Assembly: GCA_051654865.1 (NCBI GenBank)
Contig: JBOFYV010000007.1
Span: 1-64,000, forward strand
Reading direction: 5' to 3'
Origin: JBOFOR01 sp051654865
GTDB lineage: Bacteria; Bacillota; Clostridia; Peptostreptococcales; Peptostreptococcaceae
DNA length: 64,000 nucleotides
Position 1 is the first letter of the stretch; the number at the start of each line of letters is the position of its first letter. The notes below the pieces were generated by a model that was given only the letters and a program-made list of their open reading frames with translations, had not been told where the DNA came from and ran no database searches. A program made the position numbers and the translations under genes. Positions 34,060 to 42,481 of the stretch are shown piece after piece.

Positions 34060-34804
34060 GACCAAGAAAAAATTTAAGGTTTTCTATAATAGACCTTTCC
34101 ATTTCTATAGAAAAATCAGCAGTAGTTTTTTTATTATATATTAATTCTCCGAAATTTTTAGCGTTAAATTTATTGGTTTTAGGCATATTACTTTCCTTTA
34201 TTGAGAACATATTTAAGAGTTCACTATCTGAGAGTTCTTTGTATTTGTCATTAAATATTACGTATTCATTATCAAATCTATCTCTATATATTTTCTTATA
34301 ATTATCTGGATAATAGCCAAGTGTCAACATAGCGGCTGGAAAGACATAGTTAGGTAGATTTAATAATTCTTTGTGTACCTCATAGTTTTCCATAATATCA
34401 CCAATGTAACAAGATCCAATACCTAAACTTTCAGCTGCAACAACAGCATTTTGTGCTGATATTAATGCATCATTTACACTCAACATAAAATCATTCATAC
34501 CTGGAGATTTAATATTTTCTATTTCACATAGCTCAAAATACTTAAACCATTTATTTAAATCGGCTAAAAAAATTAAAATAACAGGTGCATTTTTTATAAA
34601 AGGTTGATTATCACAACTTATACTAAGTTTTTCTTTAATATTATTATCAGTTATTTTTAAAATAGAGTACATCATCATATTACCGGCAGTAGGAGCCTTT
34701 ATAGCAGAGTTAAGAACTATATCTAAATGTTCTTTTGAAATAGGTTTATCCTTATATCTTCTTAATGATACCCTATTGTAAATAGTTTCAATAGTACTAT
34801 TCAT
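34052..34804 (-). CDS. Nitroreductase family protein
   Basis: A 250-residue FMN-dependent oxidoreductase. The FMN-binding start IYNRVSLRRYKDKPIS is near residue 8, the GNMMMYS stretch near 41, and LGIGSCYIGDI near 126. Proteins of this length with the NfsA-like layout reduce nitro compounds and flavins with NAD(P)H in the cytoplasm. It is a single leftward gene with a GGAGG ribosome binding site. Confidence 0.88.
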   Translation of the reverse strand: MNSTIETIYNRVSLRRYKDKPISKEHLDIVLNSAIKAPTAGNMMMYSILKITDNNIKEKLSISCDNQPFIKNAPVILIFLADLNKWFKYFELCEIENIKSPGMNDFMLSVNDALISAQNAVVAAESLGIGSCYIGDIMENYEVHKELLNLPNYVFPAAMLTLGYYPDNYKKIYRDRFDNEYVIFNDKYKELSDSELLNMFSIKESNMPKTNKFNAKNFGELIYNKKTTADFSIEMERSIIENLKFFLGQK

Positions 34805-35101
34805 ATTTATACCTCCTATAGATTAAATTTGTAGCATTTTAAATAAGATTAGACAATGTAGACTATATTTCCTTTAAAAAGAGTATAATGATTTTAACTT
34901 AAATAACTTCAAAAAATATTGTATACATAATGTAATATAAGTATAAAAATATAACAAATTAATACTTAGAAATTAACAAATGAGAATTATTAAGGGTTAA
35001 AATGGAATTAAATGGAATAATTTAGATAAATTTATTGTAGAACTTAAGCGTAATATGCTAATATTATAAAGGATATATATATTTATGAGGGAGATAGGCT
35101 A
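34805..35101. other. Divergent intergenic region
   Basis: About 300 bases. It contains TTGTATACA at 34919-34927, a half-palindrome resembling GntR-type operators and repeated at 36201-36210. I see no gene or hairpin. Confidence 0.35.
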
Positions 35102-36142
35102 ATGAAGATTTCAAAAGAAATATTATCTAGATATGAAGATAAAGAAATTATATCTTACAATGTAAAGTTTGACAACGGATTTGAAGTAGAAGTTTTAAAC
35201 TTAGGGGGAATTATAACAAAAATTATTACCCCGGACATAAATGGTAAATTAGAAAATATTGTATTAGGATATAAAGATATAGAAAGTTACATTGAAAATC
35301 CATCATATTTTGGAGCTATAATAGGAAGAACATCAGGGAGAATTTGTGATGGTTTAGTTAATATAGATGGTAATAAATATGATTTAGCAAAAAATTATAA
35401 TCCTCATCAAGGTCATGGTGGAAATGTAGGGTTTAGTAAAAAAATATGGGATGTAGAAATAGATGAAAAAGAAAATAGTGCTACAATAAAGTTGAAAAAT
35501 ATTAGTGACGATATGGAAGAAAATTACCCAGGAAAAGTTGAAGCGATTGTTTCGTTTGAAATATATGAAAATTATATTATTGAACAGACGTATGAAGCGA
35601 TAGCAGATAAAACAACATTAATTAATTTAACAAATCATAGCTATTTTAATTTAAGTGGTAATATAAAAAGTCCAATAACAGAACAATACTTAACGTTAGC
35701 TTCTGATTATATATTAGAAATAGATGAAACTTGTGCTACTACAGGCAAAAAAATAAACGTAGAACAAACTCCTTTTGACTTTAGAAAAACAGAGTGTATA
35801 GGAGATAGAATAGATGATAATCATAAACAAATACAAATTGGGTGTGGATATGATCACTCATTTTTATTAAATAATACTGAAGAACAAATTTCTTTAGTAG
35901 ATAATGTGAGTAGAAGAAGTATGACAATAAGTACAAATCAAAAGTGTGCAGTAATATATAGCATGAATTTCCCGGACAATGTTCCTTTATATAATGGAAA
36001 AGACACTCAAAGAAGATACGGTATATGTTTTGAAACGCAAGCACCTCCTATAGGAAGAGGTCTGTGCTTTATAGAAGATTCAATAATCAACAAAGATGAT
36101 AAATATCTTCAAAAAACAACTTATAAATTTTCAATAAAATAA
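35102..36142 (+). CDS. Aldose 1-epimerase family protein
   Basis: A 346-residue mutarotase-type enzyme. The substrate-binding His in NHSYFNL near 179 and the second His-containing GYDHSFLLN near 243, plus catalytic Glu in FETQAPP near 315, are present. The family interconverts alpha and beta anomers of galactose or other hexoses. GAGGGAG precedes the ATG. No other sugar genes are adjacent, so its substrate is open. Confidence 0.9.
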   Translation: MKISKEILSRYEDKEIISYNVKFDNGFEVEVLNLGGIITKIITPDINGKLENIVLGYKDIESYIENPSYFGAIIGRTSGRICDGLVNIDGNKYDLAKNYNPHQGHGGNVGFSKKIWDVEIDEKENSATIKLKNISDDMEENYPGKVEAIVSFEIYENYIIEQTYEAIADKTTLINLTNHSYFNLSGNIKSPITEQYLTLASDYILEIDETCATTGKKINVEQTPFDFRKTECIGDRIDDNHKQIQIGCGYDHSFLLNNTEEQISLVDNVSRRSMTISTNQKCAVIYSMNFPDNVPLYNGKDTQRRYGICFETQAPPIGRGLCFIEDSIINKDDKYLQKTTYKFSIK

Positions 36143-36153
36143 ATATAATTAAT

Positions 36154-36187
36154 AGAGTGTGGATATTATTTCTACACTCTTTATTTT
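36154..36187 (+). terminator. Terminator
   Basis: A 10-bp stem AGAGTGTGGA / TCTACACTCT with one G-U pair and a T-rich tail after the epimerase gene. Confidence 0.8.
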
Positions 36188-36200
36188 TAAAAAACGTACA

Positions 36201-36210
36201 TTGTATACAA
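36201..36210. promoter_or_regulatory. Palindromic operator-like site
   Basis: TTGTATACAA is a perfect 10-base palindrome of the kind bound by GntR-family repressors. It sits 18 bases before the DUF362 gene. A nine-base copy lies at 34919 and a near copy at 37411. Confidence 0.3.
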
Positions 36211-36228
36211 TAACAAAAGGAGTAAAAT

Positions 36229-37374
36229 ATGAAAAATGTTAGTGTAAGAAAGTGTAATGACTATAGTTATGAAAATGTTAAAGTATCTATAGAAAAACTA
36301 ATTGAAGATTTGGGAGGTTTAGACAAATATATAAAACCTAACAGTAAGGTATTAGTTAAACCGAACTTACTTATGAAAAAAACACCAGAGGAAGCGACTA
36401 CAACTCATCCTATGGTGGTAAGGGTAGTATGTGAAAAGCTGCTTGAACTAAATTGTAAAGTAACAATAGCTGATAGTCCAGGAGGACCTTATACTATAGC
36501 ATCATTAAAAAGTATTTATAAGTCAACAGGACTAGAAGAAGTAGCAAAGGATTTAAATATAGATTTAAATTATGATATATCGGAAATAAAGGTAGAAAAT
36601 GAAAATGCGAATGCACTTAGATATATGGATATAATAAAACCTATAAAAGATGCTGATTGTGTAGTGAATTTATGCAAATTAAAAACGCACCAAATGGCTA
36701 CCTTTACAGGTGGGACAAAAAACTTGTACGGATGTATAGCGGGACTAAAGAAGGCAGAAATTCACTATAGATTTCCGACGGAAGAACTATTTTGTCAAGA
36801 CGTATTGCTAGATATATGCTCATATATAAACCCAACACTTACTATAATGGATGGGATTGTTGGTATGGAAGGAGAAGGACCATCTGCAGGAGTGCCAAGA
36901 AAAATTGGTGCAGTTCTAGCATCCTCTAGTCCATATGCAATAGATTATGTAGCATGTAAATTGATAAACCTAGAGGCAAAAAGAGTACCTACATTAATAG
37001 GAGCTATAAAAAGAGATTATATAAAAGAGGATGCTTCAGATATAAATATTATAGGTGATGATATTAATCCAATAATTATATATGATTTTGATATTCCAAA
37101 TACAAGTAAGGACTTTAGGTTATTGTCATCAAGTTTGCCTAAATTTATTCATGAACCTTTAACTAAGATGATTACACCTAAACCTTCAATAAGGCATAAA
37201 GATTGTATAAAATGCAGTAAGTGTATAGAAGCTTGTCCGGCAAAAGTAATGAAACTAAAAGATAAAGTTGAAATAGATTTATCTAAATGTATAAGATGTT
37301 ATTGTTGTCATGAATTATGTCCTAAAAAGGCTGTAGATATAAAGCGTAGTTTTATATTTAAACTTATAAAATAA
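36229..37374 (+). CDS. DUF362 protein with C-terminal 2[4Fe-4S] ferredoxin domain
   Basis: A 381-residue protein. Residues 1-300 are the DUF362 domain (KPNLLMKKTPEEATTTHP near 45, KTHQMATFTGGTKNLYGC near 153, VGMEGEGPSAG near 224). Residues about 323-372 hold two 4Fe-4S clusters (CIKCSKCIEACP and CIRCYCCHELCP). Such proteins are common in anaerobes; the reaction is unknown but is probably redox chemistry in the cytoplasm. GGAG precedes the ATG. Confidence 0.9.
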   Translation: MKNVSVRKCNDYSYENVKVSIEKLIEDLGGLDKYIKPNSKVLVKPNLLMKKTPEEATTTHPMVVRVVCEKLLELNCKVTIADSPGGPYTIASLKSIYKSTGLEEVAKDLNIDLNYDISEIKVENENANALRYMDIIKPIKDADCVVNLCKLKTHQMATFTGGTKNLYGCIAGLKKAEIHYRFPTEELFCQDVLLDICSYINPTLTIMDGIVGMEGEGPSAGVPRKIGAVLASSSPYAIDYVACKLINLEAKRVPTLIGAIKRDYIKEDASDINIIGDDINPIIIYDFDIPNTSKDFRLLSSSLPKFIHEPLTKMITPKPSIRHKDCIKCSKCIEACPAKVMKLKDKVEIDLSKCIRCYCCHELCPKKAVDIKRSFIFKLIK

Positions 37375-37482
37375 AAATATTATTAAGTATATTATAAATG
37401 AGTATAAATATTGTATATAAAAAAATATTATGTTATTCTTTTATATAACAAAGATAAATATTAGGAACATATGAGGTACTAT

Positions 37483-37956
37483 ATGAAAATAAATGAATTA
37501 TTAAACTTTATAGATAATGAAAATGATAAAAATATTATAAATAAAATGCTACTAGATAAAGAAGAAACGCTAAATACATTTATTTCAAGTGTTATAAGTG
37601 ATTTACTAAATGGCCTTTTATTAGAAGATGAATTTAAAGTAAATGCTAACAATAATATAAAAAGTTATGATGATATTTCTTTAGGAGAGATAGCTACATT
37701 TACAGCACTAATTCCTTATGTACAATTAGCGTTAAAAGAAAATAAAGATGGATATACAATATCAACATCATTTGTTGAAGCATTAATTAGTTATATAGTG
37801 GGATGTATAGCTAGAGATGAATTTAAAAAGCAACTTATTCAAATAAAAATAATTTTAAATATATCTGATAAATTATATGAAGCAATGATTAAATATTTTA
37901 GTTATCAAAAAAATGATATTACTATAAAAATATTAGAAAATACCTATGGAGCCTAA
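37483..37956 (+). CDS. Protein of unknown function
   Basis: A 157-residue mostly helical cytoplasmic protein, acidic at the start and more hydrophobic in the middle, with no signal peptide or Cys motif. I do not recognise it. Two starts are possible; GAGGT at 37473-37477 favours ATG 37483, while AGGA at 37463 favours ATG 37471. The terminator hairpin overlaps its last codons. Confidence 0.55.
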   Translation: MKINELLNFIDNENDKNIINKMLLDKEETLNTFISSVISDLLNGLLLEDEFKVNANNNIKSYDDISLGEIATFTALIPYVQLALKENKDGYTISTSFVEALISYIVGCIARDEFKKQLIQIKIILNISDKLYEAMIKYFSYQKNDITIKILENTYGA

Positions 37957-37973
37957 ACCATAGGTATTTTTTA
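37937..37973 (+). terminator. Terminator overlapping the stop codon
   Basis: A 13-bp stem AAAATACCTATGG / CCATAGGTATTTT with the stop codon in the loop region, then a T-run. Confidence 0.85.
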
Positions 37974-38122
37974 ATAAACAAAAAAGGGGAGGACAATATG
38001 CTAAAATGATAAACAAGAATACTTGCCCTAAATATAATATTTACTTTTTATAAAAAATTATGACAGAAAAAGAAGGTAGAAATTACTTTTATTGGGTATG
38101 AATTATATTATTATTAGATTTA

Positions 38123-38131
38123 TGATATAAT
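38123..38131 (+). promoter_or_regulatory. Extended -10 promoter
   Basis: TGATATAAT (TGn plus TATAAT) 33 bases before the HesB-like gene. Confidence 0.55.
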
Positions 38132-38163
38132 AAGGAAAGACAATAATACTTAGGAGTGAAAAT

Positions 38164-38466
38164 ATGGAATTAGAAATATTTATATCACAAACTGCAAAAG
38201 CAGAACTTGATAAATTATTAGAAAATAGCGATAAAAAATATATAAGAGTTTTAACAAGAAGACCATCTATATATGAGCAAGCGACTTTTGACTTAGAGCT
38301 TGATGATGTAAAATCAAATGATATTACATTTTTTGTAGATGATTATAAGGTTATAATAGAGGTTACCTTAGCTTCTCAATTAGAAAGTGTAAGTATATCT
38401 TACGGGGGATTATTTAGTAGAGATAAATTCTGTGTTGATGCAGACTTAGGAATTTTCCGTTATTAA
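38164..38466 (+). CDS. IscA/HesB-fold-like protein lacking cluster cysteines
   Basis: A 100-residue protein whose layout (start EIFISQTAKAELDKLL, end DKFCVDADLG) matches the IscA/HesB Fe-S biogenesis fold. Only one Cys, near residue 91, is present. The usual Cys after the first strand pair and the C-terminal CxC are absent. It may be a degenerate or structural member of the family, or a wrong assignment. AGGAG precedes the ATG and an extended -10 promoter lies just upstream. Confidence 0.5.
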   Translation: MELEIFISQTAKAELDKLLENSDKKYIRVLTRRPSIYEQATFDLELDDVKSNDITFFVDDYKVIIEVTLASQLESVSISYGGLFSRDKFCVDADLGIFRY

Positions 38467-38470
38467 AAAG

Positions 38471-38500
38471 AACATAGCTAGATGGCTATGTTTTTTTTAA
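38471..38500. terminator. Bidirectional terminator
   Basis: An 8-bp stem AACATAGC / GCTATGTT with a T-run of eight on the plus strand. It includes the stop codon of the convergent gene. Confidence 0.75.
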
Positions 38501-38756
38501 TATAATTTAGAGAGTCATTAAAATTATTAAAACTCTTTTTGTCAATTATAAGTCTTTCAATACCTTTATAAAAATTTTTCTCATCAAACACTTTATCAAT
38601 GCTAACTTCAATATAATCATCAAAAACACTTATATAAATACACTTAGTGTACTTATGAAAAATCTTGAATATGACAGCTTTGTTACTAGTAGTTTTAATA
38701 AAAATAAAATTACGTAAATCTATATTATCTTTGATGTGATTTAAAAAATTATCCAT
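38478..38756 (-). CDS. Small protein of unknown function
   Basis: A 92-residue protein, basic and rich in Ile, Lys, Asn and Phe, without membrane helix. AAGGAG precedes the ATG at 38756. I do not recognise it. It is a single leftward gene. Confidence 0.5.
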   Translation of the reverse strand: MDNFLNHIKDNIDLRNFIFIKTTSNKAVIFKIFHKYTKCIYISVFDDYIEVSIDKVFDEKNFYKGIERLIIDKKSFNNFNDSLNYIKKNIAI

Positions 38757-38994
38757 GTAATTGTAACTCCTTTAAAATTAGATATAGATTCTTTTAATGT
38801 TAAATAGTTTAGAAATACATACATATTATTGACAAAAACATAAAAAATATATTTTTGAAATGTAAAATTTATAGAAAAATATTACGACATATAAATTATC
38901 AATTATATTTGTTCATAAAAAATAATTAATAAAATAGACTATAATATAGTATTAAAATAGTTAGAAAAATGTTATTAAAAGAAGGGAGAAAAAT

Positions 38995-39741
38995 ATGAAT
39001 CCAATTATAGGTATTTTATCAAATTTAACTCCTACAAATGATTCAGCATCATTACAAGAGAAAGTATATGTAAATAATACATATATATCAGCTGTAGAAA
39101 AAGCAGGAGGGGTTCCTATTATAATACCTGTTAATACAAATAGAGATAATATTAAACGTCAAATGGATTTAATAGATGGATTGATAATTTCAGGCGGGGC
39201 AGATATTAATCCGATTTTATATAAAGAAGAACCACTAGTAGGCCTTGGATATTTTGATAATGATAATGATGAATTTGATATAATAGCTACAAGAATAGCC
39301 TTAATTTTAGATAAACCAATACTTGGGATTTGTAGAGGACTTCAGGTACTAAATGTGTGCTTAGGAGGAACCTTATACCAAGATATAAATCATATAGAAG
39401 GTAGTTATATAAAGCACTCACAAGGTGCTAAAAGATTCATGGGAAGTCATTCGATTACAATAAGTGAATGGAGTAAACTAGCAGAAATACTTGGAACCGA
39501 TAGTATTGTAAATAGCTTTCATCATCAAAGTGTAAAAGATCTAGGCAAAGGATTGGTTGTAAGTGCCTCTGCTAAGGACGGTGTTATTGAAGCTATAGAA
39601 TTAAAAGGAGATAAATATGCAATTGGAGTGCAGTGGCATCCTGAAGAAATGATAGAAGAAAATGAAAATATGCTACTCTTATTTAAAAAGCTAGTAGGTA
39701 TTGCAAAACAAAAGAAAGAAGAAAAAGAAGATAATGAATAG
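38995..39741 (+). CDS. Class I glutamine amidotransferase-like gamma-glutamyl hydrolase (PuuD type)
   Basis: A 248-residue hydrolase. The nucleophile Cys113 lies in GICRGLQ, and the catalytic His and Glu are in QWHPEE near 213. The ISGGADINP stretch near 65 is typical of the peptidase C26 family, which cleaves gamma-glutamyl amides such as gamma-glutamyl-GABA. The last 15 residues are charged. GGGAG precedes the ATG. No putrescine genes are adjacent. Confidence 0.9.
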   Translation: MNPIIGILSNLTPTNDSASLQEKVYVNNTYISAVEKAGGVPIIIPVNTNRDNIKRQMDLIDGLIISGGADINPILYKEEPLVGLGYFDNDNDEFDIIATRIALILDKPILGICRGLQVLNVCLGGTLYQDINHIEGSYIKHSQGAKRFMGSHSITISEWSKLAEILGTDSIVNSFHHQSVKDLGKGLVVSASAKDGVIEAIELKGDKYAIGVQWHPEEMIEENENMLLLFKKLVGIAKQKKEEKEDNE

Positions 39742-39816
39742 GTAAAATATTGGAATTTAGAAAAAATTATAATATAATCAAATAGACAGAATTATATAAA
39801 AACATAGGGGGCAAAT

Positions 39817-40668
39817 ATGAAGAATATCGTATCGCCAAATTGGTTAAAAGAAAACATCAATAATAAAAAATTAGTTATAGTTGATTGTAGGTTTGACTTA
39901 AATGACAAAGAATATGGAAAAAAACAATATGAAAAAGAACACATAAAAGGTGCTAAAAGAGTTGATATAGAAACAGAACTATCAAGCGAAATAAAAGAAT
40001 ATGGAGGCAGACACCCATTACCTTCAATAAAAAAACTAGAAGAAGTCTTTAGTAATATAGGAATTAATACAGACTCAATAGTTGTAGCTTATGATGAAGG
40101 AGACTTAGCAGGACCATCTAGATTATGGTGGATACTTAAATATTTGGGTCATAAAGAAGTCTATGTTTTAGAGGGTGGAATAAATGTATTTAAATCTATT
40201 AGTGGAGAAGTAACTAATAAAATAGAGGAAAGTAAAAAAGGCGACTTTAAAGCAAATTCACTAGAAGAACTAAAAGCAGATATGGAGTATGTAAAAAGTA
40301 GAGTAAATAATAATAAGATTGCAATAATAGATTCGAGAGAACATAAAAGATATCTTGGAGAGTTTGAACCAGTGGATATAAAAGCGGGACATATACCAGG
40401 GGCCCTAAATTATTTTTGGATGGATATACTAGATAAAAAAGATAATTATATTTCATTAAAATCACTAAAAGAACTAAATGAAATATTTAAAGAGCTAAGA
40501 GTATATGATGAAGTAATAGTTTACTGTGGATCAGGAATCACAGCCTGTTCAAATAGCTTAGCGTTAGATGAAATCAATATAAAGCACAAAGTATACTGTG
40601 GTAGCTTTAGTGACTGGATAAGCTATGAAGGTAATGAGGTGCAAACAGGAATTAATGATAAAAATTAA
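39817..40668 (+). CDS. Two-domain rhodanese-like sulfurtransferase
   Basis: A 283-residue protein with two rhodanese domains. The catalytic Cys237 lies in the active loop YCGSGITAC of the second domain. CGSGxTA fits 3-mercaptopyruvate sulfurtransferase (SseA) better than thiosulfate sulfurtransferase. The first domain has Asp in place of Cys (AYDEGD), as is normal. It works in the cytoplasm transferring sulfur to thiols or cyanide. Confidence 0.9.
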   Translation: MKNIVSPNWLKENINNKKLVIVDCRFDLNDKEYGKKQYEKEHIKGAKRVDIETELSSEIKEYGGRHPLPSIKKLEEVFSNIGINTDSIVVAYDEGDLAGPSRLWWILKYLGHKEVYVLEGGINVFKSISGEVTNKIEESKKGDFKANSLEELKADMEYVKSRVNNNKIAIIDSREHKRYLGEFEPVDIKAGHIPGALNYFWMDILDKKDNYISLKSLKELNEIFKELRVYDEVIVYCGSGITACSNSLALDEINIKHKVYCGSFSDWISYEGNEVQTGINDKN

Positions 40669-40680
40669 AAATACAACTAT

Positions 40681-40714
40681 AAAAAAGAAGGAGGTTAAAA
40701 TCTCCTTCTTTTTT
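40681..40714. terminator. Bidirectional terminator
   Basis: A 13-bp stem AAAAAAGAAGGAG / CTCCTTCTTTTTT lies between the sulfurtransferase and the convergent MazG-like gene. Confidence 0.88.
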
Positions 40715-40718
40715 CACT

Positions 40719-41045
40719 TTACTCAGATCTATTTATGCTATCTTCGCTACTAAAACCATTAGGATATCTCTTTTTTAATTTATCAATATTACCAGTAGCT
40801 ACATCACTTAACTGGATATCTAATACATTACAAATATTAGATAAATACCACATCACATCACCTAATTCTTTTACTACTTCCTCAACATCTAGCTCATGGT
40901 TGTGATATAAGTGTTTTTTTATTATATCTCCAAACTCACCAGCCTCACATACTAGGCCAAGTGTATAGTTTGTTAATTCTGATTCATTAAAACTTCTAGT
41001 TCTTTGAACTTGATTTTGATATTCTTTAAATGTATCAATGCTCAT
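40719..41045 (-). CDS. MazG-like nucleotide pyrophosphohydrolase
   Basis: A 108-residue all-helical enzyme of the MazG superfamily, which hydrolyses NTPs to NMP and pyrophosphate. The metal site is EAGEFGDIIKK with EVVKELGDVMWYL after it, an E-x-x-E and E-x-x-D pattern. GGAGGG just before ATG 41045 decides the start; the longer frame to 41129 adds a hydrophobic stretch not seen in the family. Single leftward gene. Confidence 0.88.
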   Translation of the reverse strand: MSIDTFKEYQNQVQRTRSFNESELTNYTLGLVCEAGEFGDIIKKHLYHNHELDVEEVVKELGDVMWYLSNICNVLDIQLSDVATGNIDKLKKRYPNGFSSEDSINRSE

Positions 41046-41247
41046 TACTTCCCTCCATAATAAATATAATAATATAGACATTATTTTACCAAATAATACA
41101 AAAATAATAAACAAAGATATAAAATACATTTACCCAAATAGGTATTATGTTTTATAATTAAATATATCTAAAGTGTTAAAAAACGTTTTACAAAAACGGA
41201 ATGTATATATGCAAGTATCTGTTTAAGGATTGTAAGTGGAGGGTATT

Positions 41248-41742
41248 ATGAATAAAACAAGAATAAATTTATTAATATGTGTATCTATAATAGCGATTGG
41301 ATTTATACTTTTGGGGATAAAGAGTGAATTCAAAGTAAATAACTCATTGGAATTTGATAAAGTAGATGTAGTATCAACTTGGACCTATGATAATGAAAAA
41401 CAAGTACATAATTATGGATTTGATATAACAAATATTGAAACAAATATTATAAGCGATGAATTATTAAACTCAAAACTAAAAAGAGGAAGTATAAAAGATT
41501 GTCCAAATAATGAAACTAAGGAAGTTACTATTTTATTAGATGGAGAAAAGATAAAAGACAAAGGCGATATATTATATTTATATGAAACAAAAATATATCT
41601 TAAGAATATAAATGATAAAAGCACATATTTATATATAGAAATATTAGATATTGATAATAAAAGCTTAAAAACCATTATAGAAAGACATTACACTATTGAG
41701 TCAAAAACTTTAGCTGATGCAATAAATAATCTGTACAAATAA
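41248..41742 (+). CDS. Exported or membrane-anchored protein of unknown function
   Basis: A 164-residue protein. Residues about 6-24 are a hydrophobic signal or anchor segment with no lipobox. The rest is predicted to be mixed strand and helix (WTYDNEKQVHNYGFDI). GGAGGG at 41238-41243 selects ATG 41248 over a GTG at 41236. No family recognised. The 2'-5' RNA ligase-like gene follows 47 bases later and may be cotranscribed. Confidence 0.6.
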   Translation: MNKTRINLLICVSIIAIGFILLGIKSEFKVNNSLEFDKVDVVSTWTYDNEKQVHNYGFDITNIETNIISDELLNSKLKRGSIKDCPNNETKEVTILLDGEKIKDKGDILYLYETKIYLKNINDKSTYLYIEILDIDNKSLKTIIERHYTIESKTLADAINNLYK

Positions 41743-41789
41743 TAAAAGATAAAAATGTATCTAACGCTAATATAAAGAGAGGTTAAAAT

Positions 41790-42335
41790 ATGAATGAACA
41801 AATTTTAAAAAGATGTATAATGATATTTCCTGAGTTTGAAAATATGGAAATAATAGATAAAATCAGAGAAAAATATGACCCATTTGCAAACAATGTAGGA
41901 CCACATGTTACATTGGTATTTCCTTTTGATAGTTCTATTAAATCAGAGGATTTAAAAGAGTATCTAAAAGAACATCTAAAAGATAAAAAGACATTTGAAA
42001 TTAGATTAAAAGATATTATTAAAATAGATGATGATACAGGTAAATTTTTATTTTTAACAGTAAAAGATGGTAATGAAAAAGTAAAAGAGTTAAATAAACT
42101 TTTATACAGCGGTATTTTAAAAAAGTATAAACCTGGATTTTTGAATACTGTGGAGTTTATGCCTCATATGACTTTAGGAAAATTTGATTCTAGTGAAAAA
42201 CTAAACATAGCATATGAAAATATAAAAAATATGCAAGATGAATTTAAATCAACAGTAAAAAAGGTATCAGTTGAAATTATAGATGAAAATATGGATTCGA
42301 TCATTGAAATGGAAATAGATTTAAAGGAAAAGTAA
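41790..42335 (+). CDS. 2H phosphoesterase, 2'-5' RNA ligase-like
   Basis: A 181-residue cytoplasmic protein with the two H-x-T motifs of the 2H family: PHVTLVF near residue 39 and PHMTLGKF near 124. Family members act on 2',5'- or 2',3'-phosphodiester bonds in RNA or cyclic nucleotides. AGAGAGG precedes the ATG. A long terminator follows. Confidence 0.85.
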   Translation: MNEQILKRCIMIFPEFENMEIIDKIREKYDPFANNVGPHVTLVFPFDSSIKSEDLKEYLKEHLKDKKTFEIRLKDIIKIDDDTGKFLFLTVKDGNEKVKELNKLLYSGILKKYKPGFLNTVEFMPHMTLGKFDSSEKLNIAYENIKNMQDEFKSTVKKVSVEIIDENMDSIIEMEIDLKEK

Positions 42336-42336
42336 G

Positions 42337-42382
42337 TACATAAATAAAGTAGACAATAAAATTTGTCTACTTTATTTATGTA
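42337..42382 (+). terminator. Terminator-like hairpin
   Basis: A 20-bp perfect stem with arms 42337-42356 and 42363-42382. The T-tail is weak because the 3' arm itself is T-rich. Confidence 0.65.
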
Positions 42383-42481
42383 TATATGAAATTTATGTTA
42401 AAAGAACTATATTAAAAAAATTATACATTATAATAATAGATATGAAGAAAGCATTAATAAACTTAAAGTGATGTGATGATA

